A stretch of 64,000 nucleotides of DNA from Olsenella uli (GTDB lineage: Bacteria > Actinomycetota > Coriobacteriia > Coriobacteriales > Atopobiaceae): contig NZ_JACJJK010000008.1 of assembly GCF_016899935.1 (NCBI RefSeq), positions 40,957-104,956 on the forward strand. Direction: 5' to 3'. Below are positions 23,039-31,511 of this stretch, piece by piece. The position numbers were made by a program, and so were the translations under genes. Each line of letters begins with the position of its first letter. The stretch's first letter is position 1. The notes beneath the pieces were generated by a model that saw only the letters and a list, made by a program, of their open reading frames with translations, was not told the origin of the DNA and searched no databases.

Positions 23039-23857
23039 ATGATAAAAGGAGTTGCCAAGCTCGCAAATCATATTTGTTTGATATTGTGCACGCTCGTCCT
23101 CATAAGTGGACTCTGCCCCATAGTTGCACAAGCAGTTGATATGACCAGAACGGTCTACGTTCCGAAAACCGGTTCAAAATATCACTATGTATCCGACTGC
23201 TCAAACATGACATCACCGCGATCGATGACACTTGAGGAAGCCCTCTCAAAAGGATATGAGCCGTGCTCCAATTGCGTGAACGAGAAGGCCTTCTCTGACA
23301 TGCGCTCAACCACCCCTCATGTTGACGATGTTTACTGGCTCGCAGAAAACGGAATCACGACGGGTTTTCCGGATGGCACCTTTAGACCGTATAGCAGTGT
23401 GGCCCGCTGCGATATGGCCGCATTCCTGAGAAGGCTTGCCGTTCGAATGGGTGTTGACGGAGCTGCCACTTGGACTCCTGCGACAAGTGACTGGGATTCG
23501 TTCTCGGATGTCAATAGCACGACTCCTCATGCGGAGGATATTCTCTGGCTCGCTCACACGGGAATTTCCACGGGGTTTTCCGACGGAACCTTCCGCCCCT
23601 ATGCGACCATAGCTAGATGTGACATGGCGGCATTTCTGCATCGGCTTGCGCTGCTATCTGGTAAGGCGGGAGCAAGCGATTCTTCAAGTAAGGCCAGCTT
23701 CTTTGACGTGAGTTCAAGCACTCCTCACGCAGGGGATATTGATTGGCTTGCATCGTCAAAAATCACGACCGGATTCCCAGATAACACGTTCCGTCCCTAT
23801 GCCAACGTCGCTCGTTGTGATATGGCAGCCTTCCTATATAGGCTCTATAACCTCTAG
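23039..23857 (+). CDS. Secreted protein with three SLH-like repeats
   Basis: Exported surface protein of unknown activity. The 272 residues begin with a Sec signal (hydrophobic 12-30, cleavage near AQA). A short cysteine module follows (VYVPKTGSKYHYVSDC ... EALSKGYEPCSNC, about 38-82), a pattern found near the C-terminus of many secreted Gram-positive proteins. Then come three SLH-like repeats (about 88-140, 158-210, 220-272), each with the core GFPDGTFRPY and CDMAAFL. With no catalytic domain, it is probably a wall-attached structural or adaptor protein. GC is low, as in the preceding two genes. Confidence 0.78.
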   Translation: MIKGVAKLANHICLILCTLVLISGLCPIVAQAVDMTRTVYVPKTGSKYHYVSDCSNMTSPRSMTLEEALSKGYEPCSNCVNEKAFSDMRSTTPHVDDVYWLAENGITTGFPDGTFRPYSSVARCDMAAFLRRLAVRMGVDGAATWTPATSDWDSFSDVNSTTPHAEDILWLAHTGISTGFSDGTFRPYATIARCDMAAFLHRLALLSGKAGASDSSSKASFFDVSSSTPHAGDIDWLASSKITTGFPDNTFRPYANVARCDMAAFLYRLYNL

Positions 23858-23876
23858 TTGCCCGAAGAGAGGGATC

Positions 23877-23908
23877 GCGGCGCCCATTGTCTAGTGCGAT
23901 GGGCGCCG
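23877..23908 (+). terminator. Hairpin after the SLH-repeat protein gene
   Basis: Perfect 11-base arms GCGGCGCCCAT / ATGGGCGCCGC with an 11-base loop, about 20 bases after the stop. The T-run is poor, so termination is likely but not certain. Confidence 0.6.
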
Positions 23909-24014
23909 CACTGTTAGTTATACCGCCTCTGCTCATTCTATGACCCGCTACGGGCTGTGTTAGGATTTCGTAGGTCTTCAGGACGCATAACCTCACTTCA
24001 TGCCAGGAGGCATT

Positions 24015-24839
24015 TTGGGCACGGGCATCAAATCGGACAGCATCGCCGCGCACGTTGCGAACAACCTCGCCAAGGACCGGTTCATCCTGGAGCAGCTCGT
24101 CTCCAAGGACTTCAAGCTGCGCTATCGTCGCTCGGTCCTTGGCGTCATCTGGAGCGTCCTCAACCCGCTGCTCATGATGATCATCATGAGCTTCGTCTTC
24201 TCCTACTTCCTGCGCGGGTCCAACGTGGAGAACTACCCGCTCTACCTCATCGTGGGCAACATCACGTTCTCCCTCATGAACGAGTCGACCAGCTCGGGCC
24301 TGCGCTCGATCATCGACGCGGCGCCGCTGCTCAAGAAGGTCAAGGTCGACCGCTGGGTCTTCCCCGTCCAGAAGGTCTTCTCGGCCGCCTTCAACTTCTC
24401 CTTCTCGCTGATCGCCGTCGCGATCGTCATGCTGTTCTTCCGGGTGATGCCCACCTGGCACATCCTGTGGATGATTCCGGCACTGGCCCTGCTCATGGTG
24501 TTCTGCATGGGCGTCAGCCTGCTCATCGGCGCCCTCGCGGTCTTCTTCCGCGACATGATCCACCTGTGGAGCGTCGTGATCACGGCGTGGACCTACCTCA
24601 CCCCCATCTTCTGGGACATCTCCCTGCTCACCAACTCCAACGCCCCCTGGTTTGTCATCGCGGTGGTCAAGCTCAACCCGATGTACAACTACCTCGAGAT
24701 GATGCGCTGCGCGATCGTCTACCAGAGCTCCCCGGAGCCCCTGGTGATCGCCCTCGCTGCCCTCTGGGCGGTACTCGCTCTGATAGCCGGCCTCATTGTG
24801 TTCCGCAAGACCGAGCACAAGTTCATCCTCTACATCTAG
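24015..24839 (+). CDS. ABC-2 type polysaccharide export permease (Wzm/TagG-like)
   Basis: Membrane subunit of an ABC exporter that moves a completed, lipid-linked polysaccharide across the membrane. The 274-residue protein has the family start LVSKDFKLRYRRSVLGVIWSVLNP and about six hydrophobic segments, ending FRKTEHKFILYI. I prefer the TTG at 24015, four bases after AGGAGG, over an upstream in-frame ATG at 24000 that has no ribosome-binding site. The ATPase gene follows after 12 bases. GC returns to the high genomic level here. Confidence 0.88.
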   Translation: MGTGIKSDSIAAHVANNLAKDRFILEQLVSKDFKLRYRRSVLGVIWSVLNPLLMMIIMSFVFSYFLRGSNVENYPLYLIVGNITFSLMNESTSSGLRSIIDAAPLLKKVKVDRWVFPVQKVFSAAFNFSFSLIAVAIVMLFFRVMPTWHILWMIPALALLMVFCMGVSLLIGALAVFFRDMIHLWSVVITAWTYLTPIFWDISLLTNSNAPWFVIAVVKLNPMYNYLEMMRCAIVYQSSPEPLVIALAALWAVLALIAGLIVFRKTEHKFILYI

Positions 24840-24851
24840 GCGGTTCTTGAC

Positions 24852-25604
24852 ATGGCACCCACCACTGACGACTACGCCATCGAGGTCAACGACGTCACGA
24901 TGATCTTCAACATCGCGAGCGAGCAGCTCAACAACCTCAAGGAGTACTTCATCAAGCTCATGAGGCACGAGCTATTCTTCAAGGAGTTCCACGCGCTCGA
25001 CCACGTGAGCTTCAAGGTGCGCCGCGGCGAGGTCGTGGGCCTCGTCGGCACCAACGGCTCGGGCAAGTCCACGATGCTCAAGTGCATCGCCGGCGTGCTC
25101 GAGCCCTCAAAGGGAAACGTCACCGTGCATGGCAACATCGCGCCGCTCATCGAGCTCGGCGCCGGCTTTGACCCGGAGCTCACGGCGCGCGAGAACATCT
25201 ACCTCAACGGCGCGCTTCTCGGCTACAATCGCGCCTTCATCGACGAGCACCTCCAGGAGATCATCGACTTCGCCGAGCTCCAGAACTTCATGGACATGCC
25301 CCTCAAGAACTACTCGTCGGGCATGGTCGCGCGCATCGCCTTCGCCATCGCCACGGTGACCGAGCCCGACGTCCTCATCGTCGACGAGACGCTCTCGGTG
25401 GGCGACGTCTTCTTCCAGGAGAAGTGCGAGAGACGCATCCAACACTTCATCGAGTCGGGCAACGTCACAGTACTGTTTGTCTCGCACTCCATGGACCAGG
25501 TGGAACGCATCTGCCAGCGCGCCATCTGGATCGAGAAGGGCGTCCAGCGCATGGACGGCCCCGTCGAGGAGGTCTGCGCCGCGTACCGCGCCCAGTTTGG
25601 CTAG
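24852..25604 (+). CDS. Polysaccharide exporter ATPase (Wzt/TagH-like)
   Basis: ATP-binding partner of the preceding permease. The 250-residue protein has Walker A GTNGSGKST at about 66-74, the family's IAPLIELGAGFDPELTARENI block, signature YSSGMVARIAFA, Walker B LIVDETLSVGD and the switch SHSM. It ends soon after the ATPase domain and lacks the C-terminal carbohydrate-binding domain of E. coli O9a Wzt, so the exporter is probably of the TagGH/RfbAB class that does not read a terminal cap. The stop overlaps the convergent DUF4422 gene by four bases. Confidence 0.9.
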   Translation: MAPTTDDYAIEVNDVTMIFNIASEQLNNLKEYFIKLMRHELFFKEFHALDHVSFKVRRGEVVGLVGTNGSGKSTMLKCIAGVLEPSKGNVTVHGNIAPLIELGAGFDPELTARENIYLNGALLGYNRAFIDEHLQEIIDFAELQNFMDMPLKNYSSGMVARIAFAIATVTEPDVLIVDETLSVGDVFFQEKCERRIQHFIESGNVTVLFVSHSMDQVERICQRAIWIEKGVQRMDGPVEEVCAAYRAQFG

Positions 25605-27355
25605 CCTCGGCGCACGAACCCTCGCACGATCGCCTTCACCCTCCCGAGCAGCCGCCTCTGCGGGCTGTGCGGGGGAAAGAGCCTGTCCTTGAGCGACGGC
25701 GCCTCGGCCGCCCCCTCACGTTTGGCGAGAAGAACCTCATAGGCCGGAGTCTGTCGCGCAAGCGACCAGAAGGCCTCCGCATGGGGGGCATCAGGGTGCT
25801 CGACGAGATCGGGCACCGGACGGACCAGGTCGGACTCAATCTCCATCGCACCCAGGCGAACGAGAAGGGCACTCTTGGTCGCAAAGGCGTACCTGCGACC
25901 CAGAGCCGCGCGCACGGCATCCAGCTCGACGCGCAAGCCGTTAACGCCGGGCAAGCCGTCAGCCCCCTCAAGGTCGACAACGAGCACCGACCTGTCAAGC
26001 CCCTGTCGCTTGCCCGCAGCTTTCAGATAGCGTCTGCAGAACACCTTGTCATCCGTCCTGCTGAGCCCGGCCTCGAGGTCGACGTCACGGACCGCAGAGA
26101 AAGACGCGTCAGGAGCGTTCTCGACAACGGTCGAGGGGTCGCACTCAAAGAGGACGCAGCCCTCGAGCCACAGCGCTCGCCCAACGGCATCCTCCCTACT
26201 TGCGAGCAGAGACGGAAGAAGCAGTGGGAGCAACGCATCCAGCTCCTCAGCGTCAAGGTTGGGCAGGGGGCGCGGACAGTCGAGTGTCTGAGGTGCGCCA
26301 AGCCTTACACGAAGATTGCCGGGAGCCTCGCCGATCAACCGCATGAGACACGCTCCATCAAAATCTGCGTCGGCGATAATCGTAAGGTCATAGCTATGAG
26401 AGGAATCGAGCCGCTCAAACAGCCCTCTCACCGCCACGGACAGCATCTCGGCGGAGCGCCCGTGAAAGCGCCAAAAGAGCGGCAGGCGGCCGGGTCGGAC
26501 CTCTAGGGTCACACGCGGGGGCGTCTCCTCGAAGAAGACGAGCGGAGCACGATATACCGGGCAGCCCTCCACATGCTCAAGATGCCCAATGAACGTACTA
26601 AAGAGAATCTCGCCGAGGTAGCCGCAGATGCGCCTGCGGTTGCCCGTCAGTCCCTCGTACGAGAAGTTCCTGTCAAACTCCTCGAGAATCGGGAACTCAA
26701 ACTCACAGAGACGCTCGAAGAGCTCGCGTCTCATGACGAAGCAATTGTAGCCGAGGTAGCGGCTGCCGCTGAGATAGCGGACAAGCTCATCGACATAGTC
26801 CGGTTTGAGCTCCCAGCAGATCCTGACGAGCTCATCGAGATCGGTATCCGTCATGAGGTCGTAGCCGACCATGTGCGAGCGCACCGTCCGCTTGACCCCC
26901 TCGGGGGTCGGAACCCCCAGCACGCTCCACTCGGGCGCGCATATCACGTCGTGGCTCTCCAGTGCCGCCCTGATGGCCCGGGCATCGTCGATGTGGTAAC
27001 GCTCGACGGCGCTCGGGCAGAGGCAGGGGTCCTCAATCTGCGCGTGATCGTTCGCGTGATGCCGCTTCCCGTCAAAGCAGAAATAGCGACGATAGTGGCA
27101 TAGGCCAACATAGTCTGCGTCGAGGCTCTTCCAGGCCCAGTACTGCGCGGTGAGCTCGCTGTAGGTGAAGTTGCGGTCGGAGATGTTCTCGCCCTCGTTG
27201 TCCGGCTGCATCCCCTCCAGCGGGGCCTTCCCCTCCGCCCCAACGTGGACGGGCAGGAAGAGTTCGCTTTTTGGATAGGCGACGCCCTTGTGACAAGAGA
27301 TGAGAATCTTGATACTGGGCCGCTCGGCGGCAGGCCCTCCGGCCTCGCTAGACAT
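25601..27355 (-). CDS. DUF4422 glycosyltransferase with a GT8-like second domain
   Basis: Predicted surface-glycan glycosyltransferase of 584 residues. Residues about 15-270 match DUF4422: ILISCHKGVAYPK, NISDRNFTYSELTAQYWAW and VGLCHYRRYF. After a linker, residues about 310-500 resemble a GT8 domain (YDLTIIADADFDGACLMRLI, then ALWLEGCVLFECDPSTVV), but the GT8 DxD metal motif appears to be replaced, so this half may be inactive or divergent. The start codon overlaps the end of the next upstream gene by eight bases. It converges with the Wzt gene. Confidence 0.7.
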   Translation of the reverse strand: MSSEAGGPAAERPSIKILISCHKGVAYPKSELFLPVHVGAEGKAPLEGMQPDNEGENISDRNFTYSELTAQYWAWKSLDADYVGLCHYRRYFCFDGKRHHANDHAQIEDPCLCPSAVERYHIDDARAIRAALESHDVICAPEWSVLGVPTPEGVKRTVRSHMVGYDLMTDTDLDELVRICWELKPDYVDELVRYLSGSRYLGYNCFVMRRELFERLCEFEFPILEEFDRNFSYEGLTGNRRRICGYLGEILFSTFIGHLEHVEGCPVYRAPLVFFEETPPRVTLEVRPGRLPLFWRFHGRSAEMLSVAVRGLFERLDSSHSYDLTIIADADFDGACLMRLIGEAPGNLRVRLGAPQTLDCPRPLPNLDAEELDALLPLLLPSLLASREDAVGRALWLEGCVLFECDPSTVVENAPDASFSAVRDVDLEAGLSRTDDKVFCRRYLKAAGKRQGLDRSVLVVDLEGADGLPGVNGLRVELDAVRAALGRRYAFATKSALLVRLGAMEIESDLVRPVPDLVEHPDAPHAEAFWSLARQTPAYEVLLAKREGAAEAPSLKDRLFPPHSPQRRLLGRVKAIVRGFVRRG

Positions 27356-28364
27356 TTGCGGAGGCCTTCAGGGCAAAGCGCTCGGGATGCTCGTCGTGAT
27401 AGGCGAGCATGGCCTTTGTCTGAGCGCCGCCATAGCCCAGGTGCCCCACCACGCTGCTCTCGCAGACGACGATCGCCCGCCCGGTGAAGCACGCGTAGCG
27501 GCAGAGGCACTCCTCGTCGTCGCCCAGGCCGCAGGAGTCGCTCGTAGCCGTGATCGGAAAACGACCAAACTCCTCCCATGCGTCGCGGGTGAAGAGGATG
27601 GAGCCCGTGCTAAAGCGAATGGGGCAGACCGAGTACGAGAAGCCCTCCTTGCGGAAGCGCCTCGAGAGCGCGTCGATGTCCCTGAGCTCGGGGCGCGAGT
27701 CACCCCAAAGATAGCGGGCCACGCGGGGGTCCTCGATGACCTGGCAGTCGTGGTGGATGCCATCGGTGAACTTCACGTCGGTGAGCCCCGTGGCCCGAAA
27801 GTCGTCGAGAAGGCCGAGCTTCTCGAGGATGCGCAGGTGACCGTAGCAGTTCACGTTGATCAGCGGCGAGACGAACGCCGGCTCGTAGAGGCTCTCCGCC
27901 TTCACGCACTGGTAGGTGTCAAACAGGGCCTCGAAGAACCCCTCGGTGAGGAACATGTCCTCGTCTACCTTGTAGACCCAACGCGCCTTGCGATGAAGCT
28001 CGATCGCGAGGTTCTGCACGAAGGAGATGTGGTTGACGGAGGTCGAGAGATACGACCAGCCCTGTCGGGCGGCGAGGTCTTTGAGCTCATCGTTGACGAG
28101 ACCGCTCGTCATGATGCAGACGTCAACGTCCTCAGGCACGTAGGCAGCCAGCCGCCCAAACACGTCAGCCCACAACGTGGGCTTGTAGCCGGCCAGAACG
28201 ATGCAGAGCTTGTCGCTGCCACGGCTCCGATCGACAAAGTCGTAGGAGGAGGCCTCCACCGCCCTGACAGTCTCGTCACCCCGAAGGTCCCTCCTCGCCT
28301 GAAAGAAGGCCTTGCCGGTTCTGCTGCTGTTCAAAAGCCTGTAGAGGGCACCCTTCAGGGACAT
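27348..28364 (-). CDS. Glycosyltransferase-like protein
   Basis: Probable GT-A fold glycosyltransferase of 338 residues, not assigned to a family by eye. It has a conserved-looking NHISFVQNLAIELHRKARWVYKVDED stretch (described as residues 111-136) with DED at 134-136 in the position of a metal-binding DxD, then FVSPLINVNCYGH and STGSILFTRDAWEEFG. I start at the ATG at 28364, behind GAGGAG; six upstream codons lack support. It is part of a minus-strand run of glycan genes from 36.3 kb down to 25.6 kb. Confidence 0.6.
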   Translation of the reverse strand: MSLKGALYRLLNSSRTGKAFFQARRDLRGDETVRAVEASSYDFVDRSRGSDKLCIVLAGYKPTLWADVFGRLAAYVPEDVDVCIMTSGLVNDELKDLAARQGWSYLSTSVNHISFVQNLAIELHRKARWVYKVDEDMFLTEGFFEALFDTYQCVKAESLYEPAFVSPLINVNCYGHLRILEKLGLLDDFRATGLTDVKFTDGIHHDCQVIEDPRVARYLWGDSRPELRDIDALSRRFRKEGFSYSVCPIRFSTGSILFTRDAWEEFGRFPITATSDSCGLGDDEECLCRYACFTGRAIVVCESSVVGHLGYGGAQTKAMLAYHDEHPERFALKASANV

Positions 28365-28409
28365 CGAGACTCCTCGTTGCAAATGCAGTGGTCAGTGCCT
28401 GTAGCTATA

Positions 28410-29447
28410 CTAGCGGAATTTCCGACGTCCCCGTAGCCTCCTGAGCGCACGGGACAGAGCAGCAGGACGCGAGGGCGGAAGACCGTCGTTGACGCGCGCG
28501 ACGAACGTCTCGGGACTCCTCAGGAGCACCTTGAGCGCACGACGCTCACTTGGCGAGAAGAGCCCGGTGTCCAGCCAGCCACGCTCGAGCGCAGCGCCCA
28601 GCTCCGCGGAGGCACGGCTCGCAAACTCCGGCCGCAGCGAGGGGTCGATACGCGCGAGATTCCACACGTAGGCGTCATACTTGCGCTTCTGAGCGATAGG
28701 CATAAGGCGGGGGTCGCAGACGTCCTCAAGCACGAACCGCTCCACCTCGGCATACTCCCGACAGACAAAGTAAGCCTTGTCACGGTTGTTGATCGACGAG
28801 GACTCGTTGTCCTGACGATAGTGCAGAACGGCGCCGTGAACGAGAGCGGCCCGACGGGCGCACGCCCAGATCTTGAAGCTGAACGAGGTATCCTGGAACG
28901 ACGCGCCGGGCGTCTCGAGCAACCTGAGGCCGTTTGAGACGATGAGGTCACGACGGACAAGCATGGACCAGAGCGCGGGCGAGAAGAAGAACGGCGCGCT
29001 GAGCTCACGCGGGTCGAACGCGCACCTGCAGAGCTCTTCCCGACAGAGGTCGACGAGCTCGTCGCGCTCCTCGGGCGTGCTCCAGTAGAGCCAGTAGTTG
29101 GCGCGCACGACGTCAAGATCGTCCGCCTCCGCACGCTTGAGCAGGCACTCGAACATGTCCGGCTCAACAAAGTCGTCAGACTCCACGATGCCCACGTACG
29201 AACCGCGCGCCTCGGCGATGCCAAGGTTGATCGTATGCCCATAGCCAGCATTGGGCTTGTCGATGACCCTGAAGCGAGCGTCCTGAGCCTCAGCGCGCCT
29301 CAGCAGCTCGAGCGAGGAGTCGGTCGAGCCATCGTTGACGCAGACGAACTCGATGTCCTCGAGCGTCTGCGCCATCAGGCTGTCGAGACACTGCGGAAGG
29401 TAGCGCTCAACGTTGTAGACGGGAACGATAACTGAGACGCGTGGCAT
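28410..29447 (-). CDS. Family 2 glycosyltransferase
   Basis: Inverting GT2 enzyme of 345 residues with the canonical opening VSVIVPVYNVERYLPQCLDSL, nucleotide-binding VCVNDGSTDSS and the acidic EARGSYVGIVESDDFV. The C-terminal half (YRQDNESSSINNRDK) matches the first domain of the double GT2 protein at 31512-34268, so they are paralogues and may act on the same polymer. Donor and acceptor cannot be told from sequence. Confidence 0.85.
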   Translation of the reverse strand: MPRVSVIVPVYNVERYLPQCLDSLMAQTLEDIEFVCVNDGSTDSSLELLRRAEAQDARFRVIDKPNAGYGHTINLGIAEARGSYVGIVESDDFVEPDMFECLLKRAEADDLDVVRANYWLYWSTPEERDELVDLCREELCRCAFDPRELSAPFFFSPALWSMLVRRDLIVSNGLRLLETPGASFQDTSFSFKIWACARRAALVHGAVLHYRQDNESSSINNRDKAYFVCREYAEVERFVLEDVCDPRLMPIAQKRKYDAYVWNLARIDPSLRPEFASRASAELGAALERGWLDTGLFSPSERRALKVLLRSPETFVARVNDGLPPSRPAALSRALRRLRGRRKFR

Positions 29448-29468
29448 GGCTGCTCCGAGCTCGTATGA

Positions 29469-31361
29469 CTACGCGATGAGCGCCTGCATGAGGGACTCTT
29501 GCGCGAGCGGCGTCGTCCTAAGCGTAAGAGCGCTCCCCGCCTCGGCGGAGGTGGTGACGGTATACGTGAAGGTCACGCTCTCCCCCGACGTCAGGGACGT
29601 CAGGGCGTAGCTCATCGGAAGACCATATCCCGTCGCGTTGGTGAACGCGCCGCACGAGCCGGACCCTTCGACGCTCATGTTTGAAATGCTGCCTCCAGCC
29701 GGCGCAAAGAAGTACACATAGGTCAGCATGTCGGAAATCTCACTCTTTTGCGGGTTGTAGCCAGTGACGTATTTGGGAGCCATCAGCGCCTCATCAGGGG
29801 TCAAAGTGTTGGTCAGGGTGGTCGTCACCTGATAGCTCGTCGTGCCGTCATCGTTGGCAACGCCCTCGCCGATCTGCGTGTAGCAGGAGGCGTACCAGTC
29901 AATCTTGCTCCAGGTTGCGTCATTGAGGTACACGCCCAGCTGGGGGTCAGTCGGATCGGAGCCCATCTCCCCCGAGATGCCGAGCGTTCTCATGACGTTC
30001 TCCTCGTCCTCGTTGGCCATCCACACCAGCAGGCGACCATCCTTGGCGGACTGCTCGATGACGTCCATGAGGTCCGTCATTCCGGCATTGCCGAGGTTGC
30101 CCATGATGTTCTTGAAGGCGAGCGCGGCAACGGAGCCGAAATAGGCGTCCTGCGCCGTCGCGTCGTTTCCAAACTTCCAGTACGTGTCACTGAGCAGAAC
30201 GCTGGCAGCGTTCGACCCATCGATCGTCGTTCCGTCATCTGCGGTGAAGCCGCCCGTCAGGCCCAGAAGCCGCTGCAGGAATACCGGATCGATCGCAATG
30301 ACGCCGTCAACGTCACCAAGACCGGCCTGCCTCCAGTACTCGGATGCAATCTCGCCGGTCCTCACAAAGTTGGGCGTATACGTAACCTGCGCGGCATTGG
30401 TGCCGAGTGTCCATCCGATGTGATTGAGCTCCTCGTCGAGCACGGGGACGTTGAAGCCCTCCTGGTTGACGACCGTGGTGAACTCGCCCATGGAGATGGC
30501 GCCGTCGGTGATGCTGATCGTACCCCAGGAGCCGGGCATGCCGCCCGTGGAGCGAACCTCGGAGTTGTTCTGCGCGAGCACGAGATACGTGCGCGTCTGG
30601 CCGTCGGAACCGAGCATCTGCGGGAGCAGCTCAAGAATCGGCTTCGCCTGCCCCACGAGCTCCTGAGCCTCGCTCACAGGTCCCTGGACCTTGTCGAGCA
30701 CCTCAGCAAGCTGCGGGATGTGCGCCTCGGGCAGGTTGGCGATAGTGTCCACCGACTCCTCGATGGTAGGCAGCGAGGAGCTCACGGCATCGGAGATGGA
30801 CTGAATCAGCTCGACGTTAATCGTACCGTCCTGCATGAGGTCGGAAAGGCCCGTCCCCGAGACGCTGTCGGCAATCGGCACGAGCGCGTCGTCGACGAGC
30901 GCCGCACCGGCATCGCCGAGCTTCTGGACGCTCTGGATGTCCTCCCCCACCACGGGAAGCATCGAGGCAAGCCCCCACAGCGGGGAGTGAACCTCCGCGT
31001 TAATCGAGGCCATGCGCTCCTGAACGGTGCCCACCGCCTCGTCGAGCGCCTCCGCGTCGCCGTTCTTGAGGGCCTCCTTGAGCGGGCCGGCCTGGTCCAT
31101 CAACTCCTGCGCCTGGGACTTAACCGACATGGCCGAGTTGTAGAGAAGGACGCCGCAGGTCCCACCCACGACGAGAAGAACGGCAAGCACGATGCCGACG
31201 ACGATGCCGATCTTCTTGCCCCGGCTCGGGCCACCGCCCTTTCCGCCCTTGCGCGCCGCAGTGTAGAACTCCACGTCCTCGCGGGAATGACCGACGTCGC
31301 TCGTCGCAACGCTGTCGTCAGATGCCTTCTTCGAGTGCTCAGGGGAGAAATGGGCCGCCAT
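29469..31361 (-). CDS. DUF4012 membrane-anchored extracytoplasmic protein
   Basis: Large surface protein often found in actinobacterial glycan loci; function unknown. The 630 residues have a charged cytoplasmic N-terminus, one membrane helix at about 52-74 (GIVVGIVLAVLLVVGGTCGV), a helical stalk (about 75-215) and the DUF4012 domain, with RTYLVLAQNNSEVRSTGGMPG near residue 250. Its location inside the glycosyltransferase run suggests a role in attaching or assembling glycan at the outer membrane face. It probably has its own promoter in the 150-base gap upstream, after a terminator-like hairpin. Confidence 0.82.
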   Translation of the reverse strand: MAAHFSPEHSKKASDDSVATSDVGHSREDVEFYTAARKGGKGGGPSRGKKIGIVVGIVLAVLLVVGGTCGVLLYNSAMSVKSQAQELMDQAGPLKEALKNGDAEALDEAVGTVQERMASINAEVHSPLWGLASMLPVVGEDIQSVQKLGDAGAALVDDALVPIADSVSGTGLSDLMQDGTINVELIQSISDAVSSSLPTIEESVDTIANLPEAHIPQLAEVLDKVQGPVSEAQELVGQAKPILELLPQMLGSDGQTRTYLVLAQNNSEVRSTGGMPGSWGTISITDGAISMGEFTTVVNQEGFNVPVLDEELNHIGWTLGTNAAQVTYTPNFVRTGEIASEYWRQAGLGDVDGVIAIDPVFLQRLLGLTGGFTADDGTTIDGSNAASVLLSDTYWKFGNDATAQDAYFGSVAALAFKNIMGNLGNAGMTDLMDVIEQSAKDGRLLVWMANEDEENVMRTLGISGEMGSDPTDPQLGVYLNDATWSKIDWYASCYTQIGEGVANDDGTTSYQVTTTLTNTLTPDEALMAPKYVTGYNPQKSEISDMLTYVYFFAPAGGSISNMSVEGSGSCGAFTNATGYGLPMSYALTSLTSGESVTFTYTVTTSAEAGSALTLRTTPLAQESLMQALIA

Positions 31362-31447
31362 GAACGCTCCTCGCTCGTCAGTTCCAGAACAGATACATCG
31401 GGTCTCATACTATGCGTTTTGAAGCAAATCCACCCAAAACACAGGAG

Positions 31448-31478
31448 AGGCCCCATCACACAAAACGTGATGGGGCCC
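31448..31478 (-). terminator. Hairpin after the double-GT2 gene
   Basis: Arms GGCCCCATCAC and GTGATGGGGCC with a short AT-rich loop, 34 bases after the stop of the 918-residue gene. The T-run is weak. It separates that gene from the DUF4012 gene. Confidence 0.65.
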
Positions 31479-31511
31479 ACACCGGAAATGGTAGACGCAG
31501 CAACCTAAAGC

